The position numbers and the translations under genes are program-made. A stretch of 64,000 bases of DNA from Psoroptes ovis (lineage: Eukaryota; Arthropoda; Arachnida; Sarcoptiformes; Psoroptidae), in NCBI GenBank assembly GCA_002943765.1, contig PQWQ01000004.1, forward strand, positions 2,790,001 through 2,854,000. Reading direction: 5' to 3'. Position 1 is the first letter of the stretch. Each line of letters opens with the position of its first letter. Of this stretch, positions 28,411 through 40,290 are shown piece after piece. The notes under the pieces are model-generated. The model did no database searches. It had not been told where the DNA came from and saw nothing but the letters and a program-made list of their open reading frames with translations.

Positions 28411-31036
28411 ACTAAAACTGAAACAAACAACAACAACAACAACAAAAAAAGTCATGTCAAAAGAATTATTTCTGTTTCGTTGTTGTTTGTTGTATTATCA
28501 TTAACATTATTCAACTGATAATTTGATAAAATAGACATTTACCATTTATAAAAATATGACGAATATAATAATAATAGTAATAAGAAGTAAATATCGGACA
28601 AAAATAACAACAGAAACAACAGCGAAAATACAACAAAAACAACAAATAAATGATCATACAGTATTATTATGATTATTATTAAAAGTATTTGACTTATTAT
28701 TATTATTTTCTTTGAAAACGCCAAGATATTAATGTTGAATCATTTTTTTTTCTTTGATATTTTTCGTTTTTTTTCGATCTTTTTACATTTCACATTTATT
28801 TCAGTCCAAAAATTCTTGTTTTATTGAAAGCTTTTCGGTCGATGCTTTGTTCAATGATGTGCTATTATTATTATTACCATTATCACCATTAGTATTATTA
28901 TTATCTTTATTTAAAAATGAAAATCTAATCATATAAACAAGAAAAAAATAAAATAAAATAAAAAGAAATAAAATCATCAAAAATATATAAAAATTTTGTA
29001 TTAAAAACTAATAATCAAAATATAAATGAAATGATGAAAGCTTTGAAAGCTTCAAATTTGTAATTTATTGTTTTTTAGAAGGAATCAACAACAAAACAAT
29101 GAAAAATAAGTAAAATATGATTATCATTAAACTATGATGAACATTAATTTATCATTATTTCCAAGTTTGATTGTATTGAAAATACGAAACAAACAACAAT
29201 ATTTTCACATCAATACTTACAATGGTACGATTCTCGGCTATTATCAACATTATTCAATACTCAAATTGAAATCAGCATTATTGTCTATGATTATCAATAA
29301 TTATAACATTGAATATATCCAACCACTTGTTTTAAATCATTTGAAAATTCAAAAATTTGAAAATTTCAATCATTTTCATGTTTTCTTCCTGGGAATCGGC
29401 TTTGAGAACCGCGAATCTTGAATCTTAAATCTTGGTAGATGGTGATTAAGATGATGTATTTGTTGTTTGTTTGATGTTAAGTTGTTGCTGCTTGGTGTTA
29501 AATTCAATGTGTGACATGATCGCTTTTTATTTTAATGATGATTATCATTATAATTATTATTTCAATCATCATCATTATCATTTTAAACATATCATTATCA
29601 TGGAAATCAAAGCAAAACATATACACAAGATTGATATATGCCACCGCCGGCGCCATTCATTTGAAGACAAGGTGTTTATTTTCCATTTTTGTTTTTTCCT
29701 TACTAATCTCATATTTACCATTTCGTTTTTTACCTTCTGATAATTAATAGGTGTTTCGCTTTTTGTTTTTGTTTTTTTTTTTTGAGAAAAAAATTGAGAT
29801 AATCAGCAATCCATCTTGGTGTGAATGATGGGCGTTGGATTTTTTCCAATTTTTTCCACTTTTTTTTTCGAATAATTATTTTATATTTCATCAGTATAAA
29901 CTCTGGAATAAACAAACGAATGTGTGAACAATTCATTTCAGGTGAAAAACAAAAACAAAAATTATTCCTGGTTATCTTGTGATAATCATTATCATTATTG
30001 TGATTATCATAATTATAATTATTATCAGCATATTAATAAAAATGATAATTATCATAATCATCAAAAACATCATCTTTGATGATAATTAACAGGAAAACAA
30101 AGCAACAGAAATAAAAATAAATAAATAAATAAATACTTTTCACAAGATATTTATTTAAATCATTTATATTTTAAAAATAGATGGTAACACATATCATTTT
30201 TCTATTTAAGAACATAACAAAAATGAAAATTCATCATTGAAGATTTTAAAAATAATGATGAAAAAATTGTAATAATGATAAAAATGCTAATAATAATAAT
30301 AATGATAATTAATGGCACATTATTATCATTATAATTAGTATTACAATTAATATAACAATATTACAATTAATATTACAATTATGATTGATAGGTTGATTAT
30401 GATTGATAATGTGAAAAATATATTTACAAAATAATTTCACATTTGTTTTTTTTTTATTGAACATTGTTTCATTTTTAATGTTCGTTTTTTTTGTATTTTC
30501 AAATTTTTACATTGTTATTTTTCAAGAAAATTTACTTTTCTCCCCTTTAATTTAAATATTATCAAACAAAGATAAAAGAAACGTAGAAATTCACCGAAAA
30601 TCATTTAAAATAATCAAAGAAAACTAAAAAAAAAAAAATCATCATCCTTAACTCGTAGATAAACAATCGGTCGTTTGATTGCTTACGATTGATGATTGAG
30701 ATAAAATGAATGATAAAAAGCATAAATGAAACATGGAAAGAAACAACAAACAAAAGCGAAAAAAAAATCTAACATCAAACATCTAAAATGTTCTAAAATC
30801 TTCAATCTTAACACCGTCAGTAACAACTGTGTTTACGTAAAAGATTATCGAAAAAAGATTATTTGGTTATGGCTGATAGAATAATAATAATCATAAAAAA
30901 TAGTGCGAATACATAATCAATAACATCTGAATAGCAACAGCCAAAGCTGTTAAGCATTTCGTAGCAATAATTTGAAAAAAATAGCACCAAAAATTACATG
31001 ACCATCAATGTGTCCATGTTTGCTTGAAAATTGTAT
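28411..31036. other. Gene-poor AT-rich sequence
   Basis: No supportable gene. It holds ATT/ATC triplet tracts (for example 28861-28910 and 29535-29580) and many short GATAATTATC-type inverted repeats near 29980-30060. The frames around 28.5-29.7 kb are low-complexity and overlap on both strands. Confidence 0.5.
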
Positions 31037-31038
31037 TA

Positions 31039-31069
31039 GGTTGTCAAATATCTCCCTTCCGCCTTTTTG
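31039..31069 (+). repeat. Mariner left terminal inverted repeat
   Basis: These 31 nt match the right end (32291-32321, complement) except at the 25th position (C against T). This is the expected binding region for the transposase N-terminal helix-turn-helix domains. Confidence 0.9.
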
Positions 31070-31156
31070 TCTTTTGAATTTCGCGGCTATGTCCAAAGCG
31101 CTACAGAGCTCGTATCTGGCAATACTATACATCATTTGAAAGCTCTTGACATAACC

Positions 31157-31163
31157 TATAAAA
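31157..31163 (+). promoter_or_regulatory. TATA-like box of the mariner transposase
   Basis: TATAAAA lies 59 bp upstream of the transposase ATG at 31222 and inside the element. The spacing fits a core promoter for a short 5' UTR. The motif is common in AT-rich DNA, but the element interior is not AT-rich, which strengthens the call somewhat. Confidence 0.4.
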
Positions 31164-31221
31164 TGACGCTATGCATGATTAGTTAGTGGATATTGCGTTC
31201 AACAGTTATAGACGTGTAAAC

Positions 31222-32247
31222 ATGGAGTTCACTAACGCCGAAATTCGCGCTATTTTAAAGTTTTCCTTCGTTAAAGGCAAATCCGCTAGAGAAACGTTCC
31301 GTGAAATTAATGATGTTTTGGGGGATGGTACTCTATCACTTAGAACCGCGGAGGAATGGTTTCGACGATTCAGAGCCGGTGAAAACGACACCATGGATAA
31401 GCCAGCCGGCGGAAGACCTGTGACGACAAATACCGATCAAATCATGGAATACATCGAGTTAGACCGGCATGTGGCATCTCGTGACATCGCTCAGGAGATG
31501 GGAGTTAGTCACCAAACCATTTTAAACCATCTGCAGAAGGCTGGATACAAAAAAAAGCTTGATGTTTGGGTGCCGCATGATTTGACGCAAAAAAACCTTC
31601 TGGACCGAATCAACGCCTGCGATATGCTGCTGAAACGGAACGAACTCGACCCATTCTTGAAGCGGATGGTGACTGGCGACGAAAAATGGATCACATACGA
31701 CAATATCCAGCGAAAACGGTCGTGGTCGAAGGCCGGTGAGTCGTCCCAAACAGTGGCCAAGCCGGGATTGACGGCCAGGAAGGTTTTGCTGTGTGTTTGG
31801 TGGGATTGGAAGGGAATCATCCACTATGAGCTGCTCCCACATGGCCAGACGCTTAATTCTACCATCTACTGCGAACAACTGGACCGCTTGAAGCAGGCGA
31901 TCGACCAGAAGCGTCCAGAATTGGCCAACAGAAAGGGTGTAGTGTTCCACCAGGACAACGCCAAACCACACACTTCGTTGATGACTCGTCAGAAGCTACG
32001 GGAGCTCGGATGGGAGGTTTTATCGCATCCACCATATAGCCCGGACATAGCACCAAGTGATTACCACTTGTTCCTGTCCATGGCGAACGCCCTTGGTGGT
32101 GTAAAGTTGAACTCAAAAGAAGATTGTGAAAAGTGGCTGTCCGAGTTCTTCGCAAATAAGGAGGGGGGCTTCTACGAGGGAGGTATTATGCAGTTGCCGT
32201 CTAGATGGCAACAGATTATCGAACAAAACGGCGCATATTTGAACTAA
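31222..32247 (+). CDS. Mariner transposase (DD34D), intact
   Basis: A 341-residue transposase that catalyses cut-and-paste movement at TA sites, the usual length for the family (about 345). The frame is open upstream to 31186, but the first ATG is at 31222 and gives the typical start MEFTNAEIR. The N-terminal half has the paired helix-turn-helix DNA-binding region, with the linker GRPV between, then the family signature WVPHDL. The catalytic triad is visible: Asp in VTGDEKW, Asp in FHQDNAKPH, and the last Asp in SPDIAPSDYHLF, with exactly 34 residues between the second and third. No stop or frameshift is seen and all three aspartates are present, so it may be active. FHQDNAKPHTS and LRELGWEVLSHPPYSPD resemble the cecropia/mellifera group more than mauritiana, but the subfamily is a guess. 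Codon use is far more G+C-rich than host genes here. Confidence 0.95.
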   Translation: MEFTNAEIRAILKFSFVKGKSARETFREINDVLGDGTLSLRTAEEWFRRFRAGENDTMDKPAGGRPVTTNTDQIMEYIELDRHVASRDIAQEMGVSHQTILNHLQKAGYKKKLDVWVPHDLTQKNLLDRINACDMLLKRNELDPFLKRMVTGDEKWITYDNIQRKRSWSKAGESSQTVAKPGLTARKVLLCVWWDWKGIIHYELLPHGQTLNSTIYCEQLDRLKQAIDQKRPELANRKGVVFHQDNAKPHTSLMTRQKLRELGWEVLSHPPYSPDIAPSDYHLFLSMANALGGVKLNSKEDCEKWLSEFFANKEGGFYEGGIMQLPSRWQQIIEQNGAYLN

Positions 32248-32281
32248 ATCCGATCACTGTAACGCTTTTTATAAAGCATTG

Positions 32282-32287
32282 AATAAA
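32282..32287 (+). terminator. Polyadenylation signal of the mariner transposase
   Basis: AATAAA lies 34 bp after the transposase stop and just inside the right inverted repeat, as in many compact mariners. Confidence 0.45.
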
Positions 32288-32290
32288 GAG

Positions 32291-32321
32291 CAAAAAAGCG
32301 GAAGGGAGATATTTGACAACC
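32291..32321 (-). repeat. Mariner right terminal inverted repeat
   Basis: This is the complement of the left repeat at 31039-31069, with one mismatch. It is followed by the TA target copy at 32322-32323. Confidence 0.9.
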
Positions 32322-32323
32322 TA

Positions 32324-34923
32324 ATATTTTCAATAATTGAGAAATGAAAGCGAAAATTTTATTTTTGAATTTCAGCCAGAAACACATAGAGAAATAGAGT
32401 TTTGTTGATCAATTTTAGCTTTGTAAATTTTCTTGATCCAAAGTAATTGATATTATTTCATTTCCAATTGATATAATTTTCATTATCTGAACGATTAATG
32501 TTTTTGTATGATGATTCGGCTGAATTTCAATTGAAATTTTGCAAATTTTTTCAAGCAAAAGTAATTTCTTAAATCTGAAATGCCATTTTGATCGCTCGTT
32601 TTGTGATTGATTACAATCGACATTAGTCATTTTGTTTGCCTCTTTTTTCTCACCAATGCAGAAGTTTTCGTGCACCCAAATCATCTACTACCAAAAAACA
32701 AAACGAAACTGAAATGGCAAATGGCTTATTCAAATTATTTTGGTGCTCATTTTTTTCTGGCAAAATAATAACAATCATAATCATCACTTGCGTGGCAAGA
32801 TTTTCATTTTAGCTTCTTATTCATACTCAAACACGTCAAATGATTAGGTTTGTTCACTTTGTTTTTGGCTATTTCAATTATTTGTTATGATTATCATCAT
32901 CATCATCATCGTTTTTTGGTGTCTTTTTCAATTCTAGGAATTGTCTATTATTTATTTGTTTGTGTCTTTGGTCATGTAGCCGACATTGTTATTCAATGTA
33001 TGCTTTGAACGAATAAATTGAATGATTCTACGATGATGAATCTATTTCAATTTTGCCGCCAATCTTTTGTTCATATTTATATCATTTTTATTCAATTTTT
33101 TATTAGATTTTTTTTTGATATTCCATTATTTATTATGAATAAATAAATAAATATTAATAAAAGTATTTGCTTTGAAGTCAGCTATTCGTATTTGATCTTA
33201 TTAATTCAAGGCTATATGCAGACACAAAGCGAAGAATTGTTGTGAAAATTTAAAATTCAAAGCATACAAAGTTCTTGTTGGGTGAACAACAAAAAAAGCA
33301 AATATGATAATAATAGTTTGGACCATTTATGGCCTCGGCAAAAAAAAAAAAAATTAGGTTCCCCCCTTATCGTTGGCTAATCATTGGCACAAAACGGCTG
33401 GCATCCAAATTATTGGCCGACCAACCGAACCAACAAACCGATCGACCGTCAAAACAACAAAAACTAACCAAACAACAATCACCGAATGTGGAAATCTGGA
33501 TGAAACAAAAAATAAATGAACAAGAATACATGAATAAATAAATAAATATTCTAAAACAAATCAACCAGAAAAATATTTGTGTATTTATAAGTAAATGTGC
33601 TCATCATCATCATCATTATTTTCTTTATTTTCTTTTTTTTTTTTGCACATTTTTTCTCATCTTTTGAAAATGCCGAAGCATTTTTTGGTGTTCAAATAAT
33701 CACATCGAAAATTCAAGAAAAACACCAAAGAACCTTTGATTATGGTCGAAATAATGATGATAATGTAATGATAATAGAATTAAAATCGAAAATTGTTTCG
33801 AAAGCTAATTTTTACCCGAAATATATTTAAGATTTATTTAAAAATAATAATGATTACGTATAGATGATTTCACATTTCGAAAATTAAATTATTTTCAAAA
33901 TTTCTAGTCCGAAACAAAGGAATGAAATTCAAAATAATAATCAAATAATAAATGATTGAAGTTTTTTCGATATATTTGGGTTGTTTTTTGTAATTCTTTT
34001 ATCGAATTGGTATCAAATTTGTAAATTGAATCAAACGTTGGATCCTTCATTTACATTCTCAAGAATCTATGAAAATTTGATCAAGTTTAAATATTTGAAA
34101 ATAATTTGATTATTTTGAGCGAATACATTTAAGAATTACATTCAAAATACATTGTAAAGGGGTGAACCACTAATGTATCAGTGTTTCAACGTGTGGTTAA
34201 AGCTGTTTCTGATTTTCCCAATAAGATATCGCTGAATCGATGAGTGAATGGATGAGTGAATTGATGATTAGATTGATGATTGGACTGATATTTGGATTGA
34301 TGATTGAACTGATATTTGAATTGATTTTCCATCATAATCATCACCATCATCAGAAGCACCATTTTTGCTTCTCAAAAAGAAATACCAATGAAATGGATGA
34401 AAAAACCAACGAAAAAAAATTAGTTTCAAAAATGATAATAATATACGAAACACACACACACAAAAACGTGAATCTAATTCAAATTATCTATTTTGAAAAA
34501 AAAAGAAAGAAATCATCTTCATCATATTTTGGTCGATGAACAACAACAACAGCAGCATCATCATCAACAACCAACATTTCGGTGCGTGCTAAGAACATGA
34601 ATTAATGATTATGAATCTATCTCGCTCTGTGCCTTTGTGTTCGATGCTTTTATAAGGTTATTTTTCTCTGAGCTTTCGCTATTTATGATAAAATACAATT
34701 TCTATTCAAGAAGTGCTAAGATTAAAAGTTTTTTCAAAGTTATTTTTCCCCTCTATTCTTATTTCACACTAGAAAAAAATGGAAAATAATTTTCATGACA
34801 TGCTAAAAACATTTCACAAAACACATATATTGAATGTGAAATGGCCGAAAAAAAAATAGATATAGATTGATTGATCGATAAAATAAATGTTTATTCGTGT
34901 TCAAGTATGTGTCCATGTGTGTA

Positions 34924-34960
<37 letters not shown>

Positions 34961-37040
34961 ATTTGTGAACATCACATTAATTCTCATATTATTATCATTA
35001 TTCGTGTATTTTTTAAAAGTAAAATGGAAAAATAGATCAAGAATTTTTCGGTGTTAAGAAAAGCACAAAATATCAGAAAAAATATTTTACATTCAATTAT
35101 TTTAATTGTATCCAAATGTAATGATAAAACATTTTCATGTACAAATATTTTCTTTTTCTAAAATGTAATTCATTTATGTTGTATTTCGAAGATATAAATT
35201 TATCTGATCAAATTTGTATTAAAAGATTATTTTTGAAGTCAAAAAAATAATGCAAAATGAATTATTTCATTTTCCAATTAATTTAAATGAATTTTTTCTT
35301 CTTTTACATAGAATTTATTTTGAAAATTTATCAATTTGATAATTATCATTATTATTAGTTGGTTTGTTTTAACAAATTAATTGAGTGTTTTAATTTATTT
35401 ATTTCTTTTGATTCGATTTGATTTAAATATTTTTGCTTGAAAAATAACGAGAGAAATTCCTTTTGAATTTTTGGCCAGAAAAATGAAAATTTGAAATTTT
35501 CATTTCAATTCGTTGTGAATATTTGTAGTTGTATCGTCAGATATATTAGATAAGGTTCAATTTTAGGCGAAATGATGTTCACAAATTTGAGAAAAAAAAT
35601 GACCTTTACTTTAGATAAATGTCAAGCTGATAGAATAAAATAAGATATACGAAGAAGGAAAGCAAAACTAGTCAAGAATCAAAAGAATAAAAAAAAATAT
35701 GATTGATCCATTTTGAGCATTTATAAATGCTTTTTACAAGGAATTTTCGTAGTATTTGTATTTGTATACCATCTTCTTCTCCATCTTCATTTGTTCAAAA
35801 TAATCATGGCTAATCCATAATGGTATGATGTTAAATTGGTAGAATTTTAGATGAATTTCGCTCATATGTTTGTGTGTGGCATTCTTCGATATTTTCATGT
35901 TATTTCATTTCATTTTTTTGAGAAAAATGTCTATTTAATAAGATAAAATAAATTTTAAAAAAAATATTTGAAAAATTTTAACACAAAAGGTGCGATTTTA
36001 ATCGAAAATAATCGAAAAAAAACATGCATTTCTTCAAACACAAAGGTACACACATACAACATGAACTATCAAATGCTGAACTAAATATAAAACAACAAGC
36101 GGTCTTTTTGATTTTTCATTTTTTTTTCGCCGATTCAATTCTCAAACTTTGATCAGAGGCTACGAAAACAATTCGAGAAAAAATACATCAATTACAAATT
36201 CACATGTGACCTGTGACATTATTGACATCAAAAAGCAGCGAGAAACAAGCGAGAGAGCAACAGCAACAACGAAATAAGCAAAAAAAACATGTAATTTATA
36301 AAAGATTAAAATTTCAAACATTGAATTTATTGAATCAAATTCAATGTTTCATTCGAATTATGATTCTTCGATATTACTTTGATTATTTGGTTTGAATTCA
36401 AAGAAAAAAATATCGAAAATTTAAATTTTCAAATCAATAATCGATATTATGCGTGAAAACCAAAATAATGTTATTATATTATTAATAATTATGAATTATA
36501 TGAAAAAAAAATGAAATTGAAATCTGTTAAATCATTGAATATTTGCTCGATATCAAAGTTTGTGATCATATATTTATTTAGCTCTCACTTCAAAAACCAA
36601 AAACTCCAGAATAGAATCATTGACCTTTTCATTGTTTGCTGATTTTTTTTTCATCCGATTTTATTTCGATTAAATGTCAATAAATCTATGTGTTTTTTTC
36701 TTCATGTTTACTCTTATTAATTTTTAATTACAATTGTTTTCGATGTATCTATTTATTTATTCAAGTTTTTTTTTTTACATTGATATTCAATTATATATTT
36801 CTAAACAATTCATAAGCACGTGTGTGTGTGTGTGTGTGTTTGCATAGGTGCACCCTAAGCTACAAATATTTTTATCTCAGATATTGTCAATAATTTTAAA
36901 TGCAATTTCATTTGTCGAATGTTTATTATTTATTTTAATTGTAAAATAAATATGTTATCGTTACGGAATAATAATCTATATTTATTGTTGTTGTTGTCAT
37001 TGGTCGATGTTTATTGTTCCTGGATACATTTCAAATAAAT
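32324..37040. other. Gene-poor AT-rich sequence with microsatellites
   Basis: No supportable gene. Contents include a 24-bp tandem repeat (two and a part copies, 34273-34325), a (GT)14 array (34931-34958) and a TG array (36820-36839). Frames of up to about 100 codons near 34.2-34.5 kb come from the tandem repeat and CAT triplets. Confidence 0.5.
34931..34958. repeat. (GT)14 dinucleotide microsatellite
   Basis: A pure GT array inside a longer TG-rich stretch. It is a standard polymorphic microsatellite with no gene attached. Confidence 0.9.
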
Positions 37041-37500
37041 AATATTTGTCATGCGACGAAACCGCGTGCAAGCACAACAATATCACCGAATAATCGAAAC
37101 AAATAAAATCTTGGATATTTGCGATCAATTACTCAATAATCGTATCTTTATTACTGTAAAAATTTATAATTAAAAGTTACAATTTAGATTATCAAATAAA
37201 TCAAGAAATATTTACATTATTTTCTGATATTGGCGAAGTTTGGGGCAAATGAAATTCAATCAAATAAATGACCATGCTTGTTTGAACTCAAAACAGCAAG
37301 TGACAAGTGAAATGAGAAAAAGAACAAAACTAAAAGAAAAAAGCGCGAAAGTAACAACCCCTTAAGGAAAATACAAAGAATTTTTCAACCGCCAAATTTT
37401 TCTTGTGTGAAACAATGAAGAAATAAACTGCTGATTCCAATGCGCAGTCTCTAGCAAATCCAAGCATGTTTTTCAACCGCGCCGTCGCGCGACAAATATT
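37041..37500. mobile_element. Possible 460-bp inverted-repeat element (MITE-like)
   Basis: The left end AATATTTGTCATGCGACG and the right end read inward AATATTTGTCGCGCGACG match at 16 of 18 positions. Both ends are unusually G+C-rich for this locus, and so are internal patches such as CCGCGCCGTCGCGCGAC near 37477-37493. AATATT is its own complement, so it could be either part of the repeats or a 6-bp target duplication around TGTC...GACA ends. There is no coding frame. The superfamily is unclear and chance similarity is not excluded. Confidence 0.35.
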
Positions 37501-38132
37501 AAGTGTAAATATTTATATACAAATAGATAAACGAATAATACGAAACGAATTAAGACTCGAAGTTTATTTATATAATGACAATTTAATGTTGATTAAATCT
37601 ACGAATAAATGAACACACATAATAAAAAAAATCACATTTATTTGAATGAATCCTTGAAAAAAGAATAAGAAAATTTAGTTTAGCTTTGCTAATTTTAATG
37701 TACATTAAAGCCATTAATCGTACTTCAAACGACTTAAACCTTAATCATTTGTCGTTTTGTCACTTTCCTTTCCCATTGTTTACATTGCTTCCTTTCAAAA
37801 CGCGTAGTGCATTGCTTTGTAACGTTACAGTTAAGATTCAATTTTGAATCGACATTATTTGGCCTGGACAAATTATATCGGGTTCATTAAAATATCATGC
37901 TTGTTGTTAAGCTCAGTCGTATTCACGATTTTTTCACATATGTAACTTGCATTTAAATAATATAAGTACATTAATGTTTAGAAAATTTTGTCGAGAATTT
38001 TTTTTTTAATATTAATTTATCAACAATCTACAATAAAATAAAATTTTAATTTACAAAAATTCGAACGATCAATTGAACTTTAAAGTTTGAAGCGTCATCT
38101 GAGGTATGCGAATCACAACTTTTTTTTATTTT
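37501..38132. other. Intergenic sequence downstream of TMEM267
   Basis: No gene seen. It contains a 12-bp perfect palindrome TGTAACGTTACA (37818-37829) and a run of more balanced sequence around 37700-37930 that may be regulatory or degraded mobile DNA. A complement of AATAAA at 38125-38130 lies two bases past the TMEM267 stop. Confidence 0.4.
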
Positions 38133-38947
38133 TTATACAGAAAATTCTTCCATCATCAATACTGATGATTTGAATTGATGATTTTGATATTTAAAACAAA
38201 TGTTTTTCATTTTTATATACTGACTAATTACTATAGGAAATATGAAAAAAATTGAGCAATAAATATTCATTGATAATGGTCGTGTTGATAAAAATGATAA
38301 TGGATAAAAATTTAATCCATGCCTTAATGCATCACGAATATGATGAGCGATTGTTGCATTCATTAATAGCCAACCAAAACGATTATAATTTGTTAATATT
38401 TTCATTTGACGATCATTTATATTGTTCATCGAAGGCAAATTGATAAATAATAATGCAATCGATAATAATACTGTTGTATTATGAAAAAATGGTCTTTGAT
38501 GTAATTTATGTATTGCCTGTTTATTGAAAAAAAATAAATGATCAAAATAAAATTGATTTTAATTTTGAAATAATTTCAAAATTATTCAAAATAACATACA
38601 TGAAGTGAAAATGATTTAGCCATTATAACATGATCAAAATCGATTAGAATTGATAGTAACATCGATACTAATAAATCAATGATTATAATTTTAAAATTTA
38701 AATTATTAATCAATGGATTATATAATAATAATATTATCATAAACCATGTAAGCAATGAATGTAAACCATGTATTGTTGTATCGAAAAATGCAATCACATA
38801 ATCATTTTTAAATAATTTATCATTTTTATCGGTCGATATCGATGTTTGACGCCGAAATTGTAGTAGATAATCACCAAATAATGATGATAATATTATCACT
38901 GAATATAATAAACAATAGATAAATAATTTTATAATTATTAATGCCAT
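38133..38947 (-). CDS. TMEM267: TMEM267-like multi-pass membrane protein
   Basis: Two exons on the minus strand, 38947-38600 and 38516-38133, joined in phase 0 across an 83-bp intron (GTATGT donor, ACAG acceptor), give 243 residues against about 215 in vertebrates. Recognised from conserved blocks in order: GDYLLQF (25-31), DTTIHGLHSLLTW (56-68), DFDHVIMAKSFSLH (103-116), RPFFHNTT (124-131) and HHIRDALRHGL (174-184), followed by a last hydrophobic segment at 199-217. Hydrophobic stretches suggest four to six membrane passes. The family's function is not established. The start is the first ATG of the frame. It is divergent from TMEM177, with 200 bp between the two ATGs, which may be a shared promoter. 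An AATAAA complement almost touches the stop, so the 3' UTR may be very short. I am confident of the family; the symbol is by homology. Confidence 0.85.
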
Positions 38948-39147
38948 AAAAAAAGATTATCTGAAGTTGCTTTGTTTATTTTTTAAATAATAATAAGAAT
39001 TTTAGAAAAAATGTTGATATTAAATAAAAACAAATCTTTTCGCCATCTATTTTCATAAAAATGCACAAGAATTTTGTAAACACATGTTTTATTTTTGTTG
39101 TTTTGATTTTTGAATTTAATTTTTATTGAAATTTATTGAATTTCAAA
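38948..39147. promoter_or_regulatory. Probable bidirectional promoter of TMEM267 and TMEM177
   Basis: The 200 bp between two divergent start codons must hold both 5' UTRs and core promoters unless an upstream noncoding exon exists. It is AT-rich with no clear TATA or initiator that I would single out. Confidence 0.5.
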
Positions 39148-40290
39148 ATGTTTCAACGATTTATTGGACAAAAAATTCGTAACATATATGATTCTTTACG
39201 TTTTATGCCAAAAGTGACACGTCGTCGTTTGTATTTGATGGCAACGATTGCTGCAACAACAACAACCACCGGTTTATATGTAAATTTACAAACATTTAAG
39301 ATTGATACGTTTGTTGAACAATTACAAATGTACAGGTGAGTATTTTCAAGAATTCCAATTCGATTATAATGATTAATGATTTCAAGTTACAATTGATTAG
39401 AATGCGATTGCCAATGCCTGTTGATAGGAAAATGTTTCAATTATTAGATGAAGCAATCGTTCAAAATGGTTTCAAATATGATCGTGAAAAAATGAATTTA
39501 GAATTGTTCAATGCATTTGGTTGTGATGTATGCATTTACAAATGAATTCAATCATTTATTTTTAATTTTTCCATTCCAATTTTATGTATAGGTTTATTCA
39601 ATCGGTAATACAAATTTACCAACTGGTGCATTTATAGGTGTACCATTTACATTCAATTATGAAACAACAAATCAAATAAACATAAATGATATGCGCTTAA
39701 TGGCAAGATATCGCACTAAGCGTACACGTGATTCTGAGATGATGAAAAATTTATTGAATTCATTAATTTTATCAGATGATGCTAAACGTTATATTTTGGC
39801 ACATGAAATAAATCTATTATCATCAACATATTTCTTCATAAAATCTTTGAATATTGCATCAATGACATTATTATTTATGTATTCAGTGCCTAAATTAAAT
39901 GAATTTTTACTGAAAAACATTAAAAACGGAACCAGTATGAAACGTATACGATTATTACGTATAATGAGTACAATATTATGTTTAACATCAATATTATTAT
40001 TAACATATTTAACCGATCAACTACTAGATTATGTATATGATTTACGTTCATTACGTTTAACGATTGAGCAAAATAATAAAAATCTAATTGGTGCAAAAGA
40101 ATATTATGAAAAATTAATTAAACGTAATGAAACACTATATGAATTATTAGGTGAATATGGTCCAAAAATTTATACAAAAAATGGAAACGTTAAACGTTTA
40201 TTTGGCCTCTATTCAACTTCATATCGTACACATATTGATTTTATTGATTCACAATTGTTTAAAATTGAAAATTTTGATACAAATAAATAA
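39148..40290 (+). CDS. TMEM177: TMEM177, mitochondrial complex IV assembly factor
   Basis: Three exons, 39148-39335, 39401-39527 and 39592-40290, joined through introns of 65 and 64 bp (GTGAGT and GTATGC donors, TTAG and ATAG acceptors), encode 337 residues against about 311 in human. The ATG at 39148 has AAA before it. Hydrophobic segments lie at about 28-46, 185-205 and 226-244. Family blocks: NLPTGAFIGVPFTF after the third exon start (112-125), AKRYILAHEINLLSS (169-183), and the strongest, EYYEKLIKRNETLYELLGE near 275-293 followed by KIYTKNGNV. The N-terminus is basic (QKIRNIYDSLR, KVTRRR), consistent with mitochondrial import. In human cells TMEM177 sits in the inner membrane and stabilises COX20 during COX2 maturation; the same role here is inferred. 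AATAAA overlaps the stop region (40282-40291). Confidence 0.85.

Larger units (their letters stand above)
31039..32321 (+). mobile_element. Complete mariner transposon
   Basis: A 1,283-bp element with terminal inverted repeats of 31 nt that match at all but one position (left 31039-31069, right 32291-32321; both begin GGTTGTCAAATATCTCCCTT). Both ends are flanked by TA (31037-31038 and 32322-32323), the mariner target duplication. It encodes one intact transposase with its own TATA-like and polyadenylation-like signals. Near-identical ends, an unbroken frame and base composition near 50% G+C inside a very AT-rich locus all suggest a fairly recent arrival, plausibly by horizontal transfer, which is common for mariners. 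Confidence 0.95.

Noticed and set aside
27977..28504. 175-codon plus-strand frame
   Set aside because: It reads through His and Ser/Leu triplet repeats and then straight across the TTAA-flanked MITE; no domain and no conserved composition. The mobile element explains its G+C-rich middle.
31509..32155. Minus-strand frames of 98-149 codons inside the mariner
   Set aside because: Antisense shadows of the transposase gene; the G+C-rich coding strand leaves long open antisense frames.
34240..34539. 99-codon plus-strand frame
   Set aside because: Its first half is the translation of a 24-bp tandem repeat and its middle is CAT triplets.
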